Positions 11,913-23,310 of a stretch of DNA of 64,000 nt are shown one piece after another. Both the position numbers and the translations under genes were made by a program. Source of the stretch: Ypsolopha sequella (taxonomy: Eukaryota; Arthropoda; Insecta; Lepidoptera; Ypsolophidae); NCBI GenBank assembly GCA_934047225.1, contig OW204011.1, forward strand, positions 12,660,339 through 12,724,338. Reading direction: 5' to 3'. The notes under the pieces are model-generated. The model was not told where the DNA came from, made no database searches, and worked only from the letters and a program-made list of their open reading frames with translations. Numbering within the stretch: the first letter of the stretch is position 1; each line of letters opens with the position of its first letter.

Positions 11913-12644
11913 CTGGGGTCGGCAACCATGCGGCCCTCAAGGTTCCCAATCGCTGCATGATAGATAACTATGTTTGGTTGTACATATTTGTGTGGGCAGA
12001 CATTTTCCATTCTGAACTAACGAAAAAGCAAGCATTGTTTATGTTTATTCTTAATGCACACAGAAAACTTAATTCTAAATTATATAATAAAAGTCATGTA
12101 CAATGGCGTGCTTATCTCAATAATGAGATTTCTTCCAGCAAACCAAGGGTGATGAGGATATTTGAAATAAATAAGATATTCATATTGTGCACGGTAATAC
12201 TTATACAAAAACAAGATTAAATTAATAGTAGATACCTAATTAGTTAAAAATAATAACAAACTACATTAAATTTACATGCCTACATAGTATAAATAAATAT
12301 AACAATACATATTCAGTAAATAAATACACAATAAATTATATATATATACATACACCTACACGATACGTAGGTTGTCGAAGATAGTGCTCTTTTATTTTCC
12401 TTTTGAATACAATAGTTCTCAGTTAACGGATGCACATTTAGACCTAATACTGCGCATTTCCACGTCTAAAATGCAAGTCAAATCCAGCCGCAAAAATAGC
12501 ATTAGATTTTAATAATAAATTTTGTTTTAATCTACAATAAATATAATACGAAATTGACTAATGCGTTATTTATTATATGTGGCCTTCGCTGATCCTCTGG
12601 TAATATTTGTGGCCCCTCCTATGTCATAAGGTTGCCGATCCCTG
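11913..12644 (+). mobile_element. hAT element, internally deleted, with 8-bp target duplication
   Basis: Ends CTGGGGTCGGCAACC and GGTTGCCGATCCCTG; perfect 8-bp target duplication ATCTAGTG at 11905-11912 and 12645-12652. No transposase frame remains; a 110-codon frame across the left part shows no conserved motif. Confidence 0.88.
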
Positions 12645-12749
12645 ATCTAGTGGATCAAACTGCTCCACTTACCAAAGTACATAGCTGGCTCATCCAAGTT
12701 CACTTTGTCCAAGCGGACTTTATCGTGTCAACGCCTTGCCTATGGTAAT

Positions 12750-13200
12750 TCAAGGCGATACCAAAAAAAAAGGGTTTTTTTCGAATCCATTTACTCCACT
12801 ATAACGTCATCTACGTATTTAATTTTTGGGTAAATGTTTATTGATTATTTGATTGAGATTCTCACTGAAGGAAAACGCGATTGGATGAAATCTTCTCGAT
12901 AGAATTTAATTCCGAAAAGACCTCTAAATTGTTTTATTTTTTCCTGTAATTCTGAAATCCTAACTAATTTCATTGTGAAATTGCATTTAAAATGTGGATA
13001 TTATGTATTTGTAAAGTCTCCTTGAAAATCTTTTTGACAAAATAGCTAAGTACATTAAAACAGACTTTTTGCTACTTTTCCACGAATCCGTCCCACTCGC
13101 ACCAAGTGTTTTTTCGCATATATAGTAACGGGGACTATACCGTCAAAATCGACACTTTTTGAAGTTTTGTATCTGCTGTTCAAAAGTAGTCCAAAGTTAA
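12750..13200 (-). mobile_element. TTAAGGCG-family MITE, chimeric right end
   Basis: The left end is TCAAGGCGATACCAAAAAAA, as in the copy at 8444. Box 2 (CTCGATAG at 12895) is 145 bp in; box 1 near 13095. After 13138 it switches to the end type of the 917/27199 subfamily (inverse of TGTCGATATTGACGATATAC). Confidence 0.7.
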
Positions 13201-14266
13201 ATAAATTACAGTTGCCACAAAATAACAGGCCCGTTTTGACAGATAAAAACGACCATAGAATATAACTTTACACGTAATAAAAGAAACCGTTAACAAATAA
13301 TTATTAACTTATTGGGTTTAAAGAAAACAAATAAACGTTATTTAATTATCACGGAACATATTTCAAGTATTATTTTCACGCATATTCCAAAATAAAATGC
13401 AATTTTGAATTACTACCATAGAACACATATAATGATTACTACACAATGTCTCAAAAACAGTTACATTCTCAGTCAATTTTTTCTTAATTATAGTGTTGTA
13501 ACTAGATAATCGCCTACTTTCACCGACTCAATTCGATTCCACGTGAAAATAATTAACTTGTTTTAATATTGATAAAATAATTGTAATGATCTGTAATTAG
13601 CTTTTGTGAGACCAGTACACACAAAGCCAATGTTAAATTTCCTTTTTTTTTGCAAATATGAACTTTTTAGATTTGAACATTTGCATGTATGTATTTGTAA
13701 CGATGTCGCGTATACCGAAAAATATAATATAATAATTGTGCTAAATATGTAACATACCACTTAACTTTTAGACTTATAGTTCACAAAAACAAAAAATATA
13801 TACATAAAAAAAATGCATTTATTGCGTGAAGTCTCATTTTTTTATTAATGAATTGGTTTACAGGCAAAGTTTTCCATAAAACATCCTATCAATAGATAGA
13901 TTGGCTGGTTAGAAATATGGCAGTATTTTTTTTTATAAGGCAAGGAGCAATTTTTTCATCTTGAAGCCTACATTTTTTCTTAGTGGCCAGTATTTTATAT
14001 CTATCAACGCACTGACCTCTATCTAATTTGAGGTCAGTGAAGTACAACATTACAAAATATTACTGGCACGTAAGAATTTCCATTTCAGATTCTTTGCGTA
14101 GAGAAAAAAAATAAAAGCTGGTTTTAGCACCCGAAATATCTTTCTATCACCACCTTATCATAATTTTCAATACATAAAATTTATATTTAACTATCCAATG
14201 GTTAATTAAATATTCTTCCTAGAAATTATAACCAAAAAACTTGAAAATATTTCAAACGATAACAAA
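13201..14266. other. No gene seen
   Basis: AT-rich. A small inverted repeat (CACTGACCTC/GAGGTCAGTG) lies at about 14010-14040. Confidence 0.4.
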
Positions 14267-14271
14267 CCTTT

Positions 14272-14494
14272 TGTTTGGGATATTCTCTTCAATAATGCAA
14301 GATGTAAATTTACTATACTTTGACTTTAATGATCGATAATTACAATAAATATAATTAGTACAAGCGCCTGCGTGGCGGTGACGAGATGATGGTTCGCAAT
14401 AATGACGGTCGGTTCTCGCGTCTATCGTCGAGGCTGAAATCCGGTCCGGGGCGGGGGGGGGGCAACCGTAGCTATGATGGTAGGATTCTCAACA
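14272..14494 (-). repeat. 3' LTR of the BEL/Pao element
   Basis: 223 bp, TG...CA, preceded on the - strand by a GC-rich stretch (CCGCGGGGCA) in the place of a polypurine tract. Its left flank is the target duplication CCTTT. Confidence 0.95.
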
Positions 14495-14529
14495 TGCCCC
14501 GCGGCGTTGAAAGGCTTGTCTTTCAACTC

Positions 14530-17500
14530 TTAATTACTCATTGGTAGTGGACAAATCTTGTTAAAGGCTCGCCTGGTAATTCCTTTGACGGTTTGCACAT
14601 CTGCAACCCTGCTTATCCCATCCGATCCTGGATATGTTTTAATGATTCTCCCGAGAGACCACCTCATAGGCGGGAGTGAGTCTTCTTTGAGCAGGACTAA
14701 TGTTCCCTCTGGAAGGCTTCCCTTTGAAGTGCGCCATTTGGTCCGTTGTTGTAGCTCGGCGACATATTCCTTGTGCCATCTTGACCAAAAGTGCTGTCGT
14801 AGCTGTTCTAGTCTTGCAAAGCGTGTCAGCCGGTTAGGATTGTCGTTGACAAGTGTAGGCGTTGGCAAAGCGGTTAGAGGTCGTCCCACCAAAAAATGTC
14901 CTGGGGTTAAAGACGTCAGGTCATGTGGGTCAGTCGATAACGGTGTCAGGGGTCGCGAATTTAAGACTGCCTCAATCTGTACGAGGACAGTATAAAGATC
15001 TTCGAAAACTAGATGGGCATTTCCTAACACTCTATGAAGATGCTTTTTGACGGATTTAACGCCAGCTTCCCAGAGGCCACCCATGTGAGCAGCGTAGGCC
15101 GGAATGAATTTAAAGTCGATACCTTCTTCGGACATATCGTTAGATAAAGAGTTATTGTTAGACTTTAGAAACTTGTTTAATTCATTTCGCCCACCGACAA
15201 ATTGGGTTCCGTTATCAGTACAAATCAATTTAGGCTTGGAACGTCGTGCTATAAAGCGTCGTAATGTAGAAATGAAACATTCTTTAGTAAGATCGCTTAC
15301 AAGTTCGAGATGAATGGCTTTAGTCGTGAAACAAACGAATATTGCGATGTATACTTTTTCTGTTTTACTACCACGACCTCTCTTATTTAAGGCTAATACA
15401 GGACCGGCGTAATCAATTCCTGTTGTTTCAAATGGGTATCCCGGTTTAAGGCGATGTTCAGGTAGATTACCCATAATTGGTTGGACTGGTTGAGCTTTGT
15501 AACGAAAGCAACGAAGACACGTGTGTACAACTTTTTTGGCTAAATTTCGACCACCTAGTGGCCACAATTGTTCCCTAACGGAGGATAAAAGCAATTGTGG
15601 TCCGGCATGTAACAAACGCGCGTGTTCGTATTCAAAAAACAACTTTGTCAAAATATGTTTCGCCGAAAGCAGGATGGGATGTTTCTTTTGAAAACTAAAG
15701 TCCCCGTTCCTAATTCGACCTCCTACTCTCATAAGGCCATTAGCATCGATGAATGGACTTAAAGACATTAATCGATTTTTGGATGAGAGCTGTTTGCCGT
15801 TCGTCAATGTTTCGAATTCTTCAAAAGATTCCTTTTGAGCGAGTCTAAATAATGCATTCAATGAGTTTTCATGTTCTGTTTGAGTGAAGGGTCCAAAATT
15901 TCTGCAATACTTGTGAATTCTGCAATTTGATATAAATCTTAAAACATATATCATTACCCGTTTTAATTTTGCCAATTTTGAAAAACGTTCGAAGTCAAAA
16001 CCAGGAATTTTACCAGAAGAAGCAACGCAAGCAACAACTTGGGCTTCATCAAAAGTTTTATTAGGCCACATATTTTCAGGCTCTAACAAGAATTTTGGAC
16101 CGTTCCACCACATCTCTAACTTCTCAGTTTGTGTGCAACTGATACCCCTACTCAATAAGTCTGCGGGGTTGTAGGCAGTAGGGACATGTCGCCATTTATA
16201 ATGTTTAGTCATGTCAAGAATGTCTGAAACTCTGTTTTTAACGAATGGCTTTAATTTATTCGGGTGCGTTTTCAGCCAGCTGAGAACCACAGATGAATCC
16301 GACCAAAGGAAACAGTCCTTTACGAGCAATCGAGTTCCTTCAAGTACCTTCTTGAGTAGCTTTGCAGCCACCGAAGCGCCACATAGCTCAAGGCGTGGAA
16401 TGGTAACTGCTTTAATTGGCGTAACTCGTGTTTTCGAGCAAAGTAAATGAACTTTGACTTGTCCGCTGCCATCAACAGACCGTACAAAGACACACGCTCC
16501 ATAGGCGTCCTTGGAAGCGTCACTGAAGGCATGGAATTGTATGTCGACTGAACTGTCACATGCGACATATCTGGGTATGCGAATAGCATTAAGGCGCTGT
16601 AGCTCAGACATGAAGCTTGACCAAGATTCAACGACATCTTGTGGCACTGGATCATCCCATTGTAACTTGTGAAGCCAGAGTTTCTGAAGAATAATTTTAC
16701 CAGATATTATAAAAATGCTCAGGAGACCTAACGGGTCAAAGACCTGAGAAATCGTTGATAAAATTTCTCGTTTTGTGACTTTGGCGTCACTTTTATCAGA
16801 TTTAATAACAAAGTGTAATTCGTCTACCGAAGGTGACCACTTAAGCCCTAATGTGCTGGACTGATCATGTTCACTTAAGTCAACGGTAGGAGTAGTATCA
16901 ATGTTAGATTCTACTTTGTCATTGGCAATTGGTAAATTTGACCTAAACTTTCGTAGATTGAAGCAACCATGAGACAGAACTTGTATGACACACGAGCGGA
17001 TCTGCATCAAACCTTCAGCTGTGTCATGACCCGTAAGCAAATCGTCTACGTAAAAGTCTTCCGTAATAATTTTACGGATTTTAGGATCGTTACATTCATC
17101 GGCTAACTGCTTCAGGCAACGAACTGCCAGAAAAGGAGCAGAAGCAGTTCCATAGGTAACGGTGTTCAGCATGTAGGACTTTAACGGCTTAGACGGATCA
17201 TTACGCCAGATTATTTGCTGCAGGTGTCGCTGGTCTTCATGCACAAGAACTTGGCGATACATCTTTTCGATATCTCCTGCCATCACGAAACGATATTGCC
17301 TGAATCGCAGAAGAATCGAAAAAAGATCGCTTTGTATCGTCGGGCCTACCATTTGCAGTTGATTATATGATATCCCGGAACTACTCGTCGCACTGGCATT
17401 AAAGACCGCGCGGAGTTTCGTAGTGCTGCTCTGTTCGCGCAACACTCCATGATGAGGCATAAAGTATGAATTTACAGGAGGGTTGTCTATGTCACTCTCT

Positions 17501-19674
17501 GTCATGTGACCGAGATTTTCGTACTCAGCCATGAAATCAGTGTACATAGCCCTAAGTTGAGGTTGGTTTTGTAGTCTTCTTTCTAATGACAAGAAGCATT
17601 GTTTGGCACGACTGAAAGATTCTCCTAGCTCTGTCTCTTTCCGTTTTAAAGGGATAGCGACAGAAAATCTTCCGTCTTCTTTACGTCTAAAGTTCGTAAT
17701 GAAATTATACTCGCATGACTTTTCTTCTTCGGAATATGTTTGTTTCAAATCAGTCGAGTCTGGTATTTCTTCTAAAGTCCAGAACTTCGATAGCTGATCT
17801 TGAATGTCGTCGAACTTAGAAAAGTTGCACTTAATGTTATTCGCATTGCTAGGAACGCCAGTGGGTCCGGATACGATAAAGCCGAACACCGTTTCTTGTA
17901 AAACTGGACAGTTTTTGCCTAGCCGTAATTGATTGTTGCAGATAAGGTCCCAGAATATGTCTGCGCCAAGTAGCAAATCTATGCTTGACGGATTAAAGAA
18001 TTCAGGGTCTGCCAACTGTATATGTGGAGGTATGTTAAGTGTTCTTGCATTAAAGACTTCATTTGTAGAATGAGTTATGCTTGGCAACACCAATAATGAA
18101 ACATTGATTTTAAATTTGTTGTTAGTGGACTGTATAGTTGCATTGCATTGTTGATTCACTAACGAGACTGAATTATTGATTCCTGCGACAGAAAAGTTAG
18201 TGTTCTTAGATTTTAGACCCAATAAAGATAGAAGAGACGCTGTCATAAATGATGCTTGGCTTCCACAATCTAGAATTGCCTTTACTTCATGAGGTCTGTT
18301 GTTAACGTCTAAAATCTGTACCATAGCAGTCGCAAGAAGAACCTGACCACACTGCTTGCTAACGGACAGTGCAGTGGTTGTACGTGGTTCAGTCTGATTT
18401 GATATTTGCTCTCTATGTAGTAAACTATTATGTTTATATTTACAAATTCTGCAAGGGCCTAGCCTACAATATTGAGCGACGTGACCTGTTCGCAGGCAGT
18501 TGTTGCACAACCTCAAGTTTTTAACGCATTGGTCTCGGTCGTCTAAACTCATCTCCTGGAATTGTTCGCATCTATATATTGGATGGTCTTTTTTGCAGAG
18601 TAAACAGCTAAACGTTCGAGCACTTAGTTGAGTAGTGGCGGCTAGCCCTTTAACATTGCGTTGCGGTTCAGTACGTTTCAACCGCGGTTCGATTTTGTTT
18701 GTAATTGTGTGTGTGTTTGAACTACTAAGTTCCATCGTCTCCAAAAAATCAGCCCTCTTTTGAATAAACTTTTTTAATGTTGCTAATGTTATTGTTCCAT
18801 TCTCATGTCTCCCTTTCTCTTCTTCCCATTCCCGCAAGGTACGGTCGTCAAATTTCGAAACTATTATGTATATTATTAATGTGTCCCAACCATCAGTAGA
18901 TTCGCCAAGAGTCTTTAAAGAGCGCAAATTTTTATTATATGCGTCATAAATTCTACGCAACGACTCAGACGATTCTCTTTTGATCGGTTCTTCTTCAAAA
19001 AGAGCCTTAACATGAGTTTGTATCAAAAGTCGTGAATTATCAAAACGTTCGCATAAACTGTTCCACGCTGCAGAGTAATTCGCAGCACAAAACTCATAAG
19101 CTCTAATAATCTCAGCCGGGACGCCAAACAGGTTATCCCTGAGATAATGAAACTTTTGAATAGTGCTTATCGACGAATCACTGTGAATCAGAGATATATA
19201 TGTATCGCGGAATTCTAACCAGGTCCCATATTCCCCACTATATTTTGGTACATGAATGGTAGGTAACTTTGAACCGCGTGTTTTTTTACTCGAATGTTTC
19301 ACCATTTCATTATCGTTATCACTTGCAGACGAGAAGGATCCTGATGCAACTGATGAGTCTGCTTTAATTTTAGTCTGACATTTTATCGAAATATAAATAT
19401 CTTTTCCTTTAGCCATTGCTGAAAACAGCTGATTTTCAAATTCCGATCTTTGTACATTTTGATCCTCATCGTTTGAAAGCAATTCTATTTTGCTTTGAAC
19501 TTCATCAAACTGAGCAAAAAGCAAATCTATTTTCGATAAACGCAACTTTAATTCGATTGCTTGAGCTTGAGTACAACCCTCGATTTGTTTTAATGTTTCC
19601 AAATATTTCTCAAAACGTGTAAGCGAACCCTTTAAAGCACCTCTTTTTACTTTTAACTCATTTAATTGAGACAT
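14530..19674 (-). CDS. BEL/Pao gag-pol polyprotein, 1714 residues
   Basis: Uninterrupted frame. Domains in order: coiled N-terminus (1-100); gag DUF1759 region (about 140-310); zinc knuckles C357-x2-C360-x3-H364-x4-C369 and C390-x2-C393-x4-H398-x4-C403, with a third Cys/His cluster at 408-420; peptidase A17 with D469-C-G-S in place of D-S/T-G; reverse transcriptase with first Asp D801 and the YVDD box at 875-878; RNase H residues D1052, E1096, D1126 and D1172; integrase H1351/H1356/C1386/C1389 zinc site and D1421, D1487, E1536 catalytic triad; C-terminal DUF5641-like module (about 1620-1714). The order PR-RT-RH-IN and DUF1759/A17/DUF5641 are BEL/Pao hallmarks. With all catalytic residues present and young LTRs it is probably a recently mobile copy. 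It lacks an envelope gene. Confidence 0.96.
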   Translation of the reverse strand: MSQLNELKVKRGALKGSLTRFEKYLETLKQIEGCTQAQAIELKLRLSKIDLLFAQFDEVQSKIELLSNDEDQNVQRSEFENQLFSAMAKGKDIYISIKCQTKIKADSSVASGSFSSASDNDNEMVKHSSKKTRGSKLPTIHVPKYSGEYGTWLEFRDTYISLIHSDSSISTIQKFHYLRDNLFGVPAEIIRAYEFCAANYSAAWNSLCERFDNSRLLIQTHVKALFEEEPIKRESSESLRRIYDAYNKNLRSLKTLGESTDGWDTLIIYIIVSKFDDRTLREWEEEKGRHENGTITLATLKKFIQKRADFLETMELSSSNTHTITNKIEPRLKRTEPQRNVKGLAATTQLSARTFSCLLCKKDHPIYRCEQFQEMSLDDRDQCVKNLRLCNNCLRTGHVAQYCRLGPCRICKYKHNSLLHREQISNQTEPRTTTALSVSKQCGQVLLATAMVQILDVNNRPHEVKAILDCGSQASFMTASLLSLLGLKSKNTNFSVAGINNSVSLVNQQCNATIQSTNNKFKINVSLLVLPSITHSTNEVFNARTLNIPPHIQLADPEFFNPSSIDLLLGADIFWDLICNNQLRLGKNCPVLQETVFGFIVSGPTGVPSNANNIKCNFSKFDDIQDQLSKFWTLEEIPDSTDLKQTYSEEEKSCEYNFITNFRRKEDGRFSVAIPLKRKETELGESFSRAKQCFLSLERRLQNQPQLRAMYTDFMAEYENLGHMTESDIDNPPVNSYFMPHHGVLREQSSTTKLRAVFNASATSSSGISYNQLQMVGPTIQSDLFSILLRFRQYRFVMAGDIEKMYRQVLVHEDQRHLQQIIWRNDPSKPLKSYMLNTVTYGTASAPFLAVRCLKQLADECNDPKIRKIITEDFYVDDLLTGHDTAEGLMQIRSCVIQVLSHGCFNLRKFRSNLPIANDKVESNIDTTPTVDLSEHDQSSTLGLKWSPSVDELHFVIKSDKSDAKVTKREILSTISQVFDPLGLLSIFIISGKIILQKLWLHKLQWDDPVPQDVVESWSSFMSELQRLNAIRIPRYVACDSSVDIQFHAFSDASKDAYGACVFVRSVDGSGQVKVHLLCSKTRVTPIKAVTIPRLELCGASVAAKLLKKVLEGTRLLVKDCFLWSDSSVVLSWLKTHPNKLKPFVKNRVSDILDMTKHYKWRHVPTAYNPADLLSRGISCTQTEKLEMWWNGPKFLLEPENMWPNKTFDEAQVVACVASSGKIPGFDFERFSKLAKLKRVMIYVLRFISNCRIHKYCRNFGPFTQTEHENSLNALFRLAQKESFEEFETLTNGKQLSSKNRLMSLSPFIDANGLMRVGGRIRNGDFSFQKKHPILLSAKHILTKLFFEYEHARLLHAGPQLLLSSVREQLWPLGGRNLAKKVVHTCLRCFRYKAQPVQPIMGNLPEHRLKPGYPFETTGIDYAGPVLALNKRGRGSKTEKVYIAIFVCFTTKAIHLELVSDLTKECFISTLRRFIARRSKPKLICTDNGTQFVGGRNELNKFLKSNNNSLSNDMSEEGIDFKFIPAYAAHMGGLWEAGVKSVKKHLHRVLGNAHLVFEDLYTVLVQIEAVLNSRPLTPLSTDPHDLTSLTPGHFLVGRPLTALPTPTLVNDNPNRLTRFARLEQLRQHFWSRWHKEYVAELQQRTKWRTSKGSLPEGTLVLLKEDSLPPMRWSLGRIIKTYPGSDGISRVADVQTVKGITRRAFNKICPLPMSN

Positions 19675-19680
19675 TCTTTA

Positions 19681-20490
19681 CCTTCAACACAATTTCCAAG
19701 AAAACTAAATCTGATAAAAACTGTTAACTTAAGAGCGTTATGGCCATATAACGACAACAATGCAACCTACGTTATTAAAAATATATATTATTTTAATTAT
19801 TATTCACTCCCGTATTGTTTGCTTAGCAAACAATAGGAATTAAATTAAATGATTTATTTTAATTAATTAAGCAAAATTAATATTTCCATATACAAATGAA
19901 AATAAAATGTTACTAAATTGAAAATAATGAATTTTTAATTGTATTATTTTAACACCAAATACTGTTTGATAAATATAAATTATTTTTTACTTTATAAATT
20001 TATTACGTTTCTTTCATTTGTCCGAAAAACTCTTAAGTAAAATAAAGTTACGAGTATATTTTTGGATATAGCTATTCCTCGTAAAATATGATTATATAGA
20101 TGTTTGTATTTTTAATTCAATTAATTAGTAATTCTTTCTACTAGTTTTTAATGATAACTGTATGAAATTAGACAAAATCCGTAGTTACGTGAATTAATTG
20201 TGAGAAGGTAACAATATGTAGGTAGATACGCACAGATGCTTACTCTAAAATTTAACTGCGTAGTTAACTCGACTAGAATGGAATATTTTACGATATTACT
20301 TGTGGTTTTATTGAATTAGGGGTACTGAAAGACTTTAACCCTATAGAACTGATATTCTGGAGGAATTCACTGCACACCACTTGCCACTTGTTCACTTGTA
20401 CACTTGTATCCGTATTCGTAAATATTTCGCTGGTTTTAGCAAATAATAATGTAATCCATAGGCGATGTCCGGTTCGTAGGCCCAAAATTA
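19681..20490 (-). other. BEL/Pao 5' untranslated leader
   Basis: 810 bp between the 5' LTR and the gag-pol start, very AT-rich with no frame conserved in the family. It would contain primer-binding and packaging signals. Confidence 0.7.
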
Positions 20491-20714
20491 TGTTTGGGAT
20501 ATTCTCTTCAATAATGCAAGATGTAAATTTACTATACTTTGACTTTAATGATCGATAATTACAATAAATATAATTAGTACAAGCGCCTGCGTGGCGGTGA
20601 CGAGATGATGGTTCGCAATAATGACGGTCGGTTCTCGCGTCTATCGTCGAGGCTGAAATCCGGTCCGGGGCGGGGGGGGGGGCAACCGTAGCTATGATGG
20701 TAGGATTCTCAACA
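20491..20714 (-). repeat. 5' LTR of the BEL/Pao element
   Basis: 224 bp, TG...CA. It carries the promoter end of the element for - strand transcription. It differs from the other LTR only by one extra G in the G-run around 20670-20681. Confidence 0.95.
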
Positions 20715-20849
20715 CCTTTAATATTTTGAATCGATTTCTCGTGAGAATCGGTTGACCTAGTTACCGATTTGCATGGTTCACATCCATAGATACGTTACGA
20801 TGACATATGTCAAAACGGACATATTACATTGTAACTACTGTAGTATAAC

Positions 20850-21815
20850 AATTTTACCTTTTTCTAGATTTTGGACTATCAGAATCGCGATTGGAGGAAT
20901 TTCACTTGATAGAAATAATTATTGAAATGAGATCTAAATTTACACTTTTTTTGATATTTTGAGACCTCAAACATTTATTTAGATGGGTTTTAACAATGCC
21001 TAAATTACTGGTTGTCGGCAATGCTGGCCATTATGTTTTGTAAATACATATTTATGGTTGTATTCTAGACATAAGCAAATTCAAAATTACTTCACTCACC
21101 GTTTGGCATTATTAAGGCGATCACCATCGCCAAATTAGCAGCCCGATATTTGTCACTACAAATATCGACGGAAACGACATTGAAATAACGTTCATATCAG
21201 CGCGCAATGCATAGTGGCTGTTACGACGCTCGCTGCGTCCTTGATAGACCGAAATAGGGGAAAATTATACTTTTCACTTGGACGTGATTACTCGATTGAA
21301 TAATCTTATGTTATGTTTATAGCTATAAAGTTTATCTATTTATCAAAGCATAGATGAATTCAATCGGCCAAGCCACTCAGGAGCAGTAGGGAATTTGAGG
21401 TCAAAAAACACCATGCAGTAAAAAAAAAATTCATGTAGAAGTTTTGGTGGTATGAAAAAGAAAACTGTTGCATATGTTGTCTAAGAGTTGATTATTCATA
21501 ATACATTTTTTCATTATTTTTGGTTTGGCCATAAACGAGGAGTAGGCTTTAGAAAGTACCCATTTGGCAATAGTAAGGCCCTTAAATACAATATTTTTCG
21601 GAATTTAATACATTTTTATCTGTTTTAAACTTAAAAACCTGCCTTTTACTGCCGTCGGCAACACTGGTAATGGAAATTTTCATGACTATTTCAGTTAACT
21701 TTGTATTAATTTAAAACCGACTTTTTCTAAATTTTCCCGATTCCGTCCCTCTCGCTCTGTGGGCCTGTCCGCCTGGAGTAACGGGACCTTTGCACGGACG
21801 ATGTAGGGATTTTTT
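20850..21815 (-). mobile_element. TTAAGGTG-subfamily MITE split by another insertion
   Basis: The left part (to 21011) and right part (from 21663) rejoin to the sequence of the 917 and 27199 copies (AAATTACTGGTTATGGAAAT in those). The outer left end was not located precisely. Confidence 0.65.
21012..21662. mobile_element. Insertion with 5-bp target duplication ACTGG
   Basis: Inserted in a MITE: ACTGG at 21007-21011 and 21663-21667. The ends TTGTCGGCAATGCTGG and TGCCGTCGGCAAC are roughly inverted. It contains the repeat shared with 9535-9705. No frame. Confidence 0.65.
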
Positions 21816-22117
21816 GCGTCAACTACTTACCTTTTCAGACGTTTATCTTTCCGTTGTGAAGACAGTTAGTTACCTTAATTGGACACATTTCACACAATAG
21901 ATTTTACTTTTGAAAGTGACGCTTTTTTAAGTTATAAATACGTTTTATATCTGAAATTACGGTGCTATAACACGAAAACATGGTTTATTTTCCGTTGTCA
22001 AGACAAAAAAAAAAGCTTTTTTCTGAAAATATTTTTTTATGAATATCAATTCCGTTTAAAAAGCTAAAAACAAAATTATTCCGAGCTCCTATCAACGATA
22101 CTCGAGTTATCGTCGGA

Positions 22118-22145
22118 CAAACATACATACATACATACATACAAA
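22118..22145 (+). repeat. (CATA)n microsatellite
   Basis: ACATACATACATACATACATAC run following TCGTCGGACAAA. Confidence 0.8.
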
Positions 22146-22691
22146 CGCCGTGCCGCGCCGGATTGTTCAAGTTTCAGAATAAGTTCAAAGTAGACTCAGA
22201 GAGAACATCGTTCAAAAAGATGTTATACAAAACGAATTGGTACTGACCAATTTTCCGCCATTCTGTCAGACATGACGCGGCTGTTCTATTAAAACCAGAG
22301 TAAACAAACAAACGCCACTACATTTACTTATATATCGATTAATAAATCGATAATCGCTTCAAGGTTAACACAATAAAGTCCAAATTGAGATTTTTACTGT
22401 TTGCAACACATTCATAGTTTCGGAAATTCGTATAGCTCATACAAATAGGTAGTATAAGTTTTTATCTATGGTTTTTTTTTTTTTTTCTTTTTATTTATGA
22501 ACAAAAATCCACAGCAAATACAGTAAACATTAACTAAATATTACATCAGCTAATAGTGCTAATAACAGATTTCACTATGCTAAACAATAAATATACATAA
22601 TTTTACACTAGGAACTAACATGGTAAAAAGTTTGTAAAAAACAAAACAGAAAAAGACGCAAGACGTGTTGTTTACTTACTAAACTAGATAT

Positions 22692-23165
22692 TGGTGTCGA
22701 TGCCGGGCCTTATATGAAACAGACTGGTGACGGGCAGCGGCGTCACTGGGTTCCGGCACCGCGCTCACCAACCCGCCTGCCCAGTGTGTGTGAGTATGGG
22801 CAATTCTTCCAGGATGACCGCCGGGCAGTGGCGTGCACAGAACTTTTTGGTGGAAAAGCAAACAATTGGTCAAGAACAACAATAAAAAAAATATGAAAAA
22901 ATTTAAATATCACTTTGAAAAAAAAAACTTTGTATGACGCCAGGGTAGACAATGTCTACCCTAGAGTGAAAATTTCCTATACAAACTTTTTTTTTCAAAG
23001 TGATATTTAAATTTTTTCATATTGTTTTTATTGTTATTCTTGACCAATTGCTTGCTTTTCCAGCAAAAAGTTCTGTGCACGCCACTGCCGCCGGGAGTGG
23101 CAAAGTCCTGGAAAGGCTTATGTCCAGCAGTGGACGAACTAGGCTGATGGATGGATGGATGGATA
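22692..23165 (+). pseudogene. LINE (RTE-like) 3' fragment interrupted by a hAT MITE
   Basis: The left part (22692-22825) reads HWVPAPRSPTRLPSVCEYGQFFQDDRR; the right part (23088-23165) reads EWQSPGKAYVQQWTN followed by the GATGGATGGATGG tail. They rejoin when the element 22826-23087 and one copy of its CCGCCGGG target duplication are removed. Confidence 0.75.
22826..23087. mobile_element. Palindromic hAT MITE with 8-bp target duplication
   Basis: CAGTGGCGTGCACAGAACTT ... AAGTTCTGTGCACGCCACTG; the two halves are almost fully complementary around GACAATGTCTACC. Perfect duplication CCGCCGGG at 22818-22825 and 23088-23095. The host is a LINE fragment. Confidence 0.92.
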
Positions 23166-23186
23166 CTAATATTGTATGAACATTAC

Positions 23187-23310
23187 ATTAGTAGGTAGAC
23201 AGATTGCGCACTCATAAGTGTGCGCGCGTCGAAATTATGTTAACGCACACATTCAAAAACAATGCAATAGAATTTAGGTGCCAGGGCTCATCTAAACTTT
23301 TGATATCTTT
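23187..23310. repeat. Dispersed repeat shared with 58615-58715
   Basis: GTAGACAGATTGCGCACTCA...AACAATGCAATAGAATTTAG-GTGCCAGGGCTCATCTAAAC recurs inverted at 58615-58715. Confidence 0.6.

Larger units (their letters stand above)
14272..20714 (-). mobile_element. BEL/Pao LTR retrotransposon, full length and apparently intact
   Basis: Two LTRs (14272-14494 and 20491-20714) bracket a single long gag-pol frame on the - strand. Both begin TG and end CA and are identical apart from a G-run of 10 versus 11. The 5-bp target duplication CCTTT lies at 14267-14271 and 20715-20719. Identical LTRs mean a very recent insertion. The element lies upstream of, or in, the first intron of the CNNM gene in antisense orientation. 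No env-like frame is present. The primer-binding region just inside the 5' LTR (- strand, below 20490) was not matched confidently to a tRNA. Confidence 0.97.

Noticed and set aside
11888..12220. 110-codon frame on the + strand
   Set aside because: It covers the left end of an internally deleted hAT element; no hAT transposase motif (dimerisation domain or zinc finger) is recognisable.
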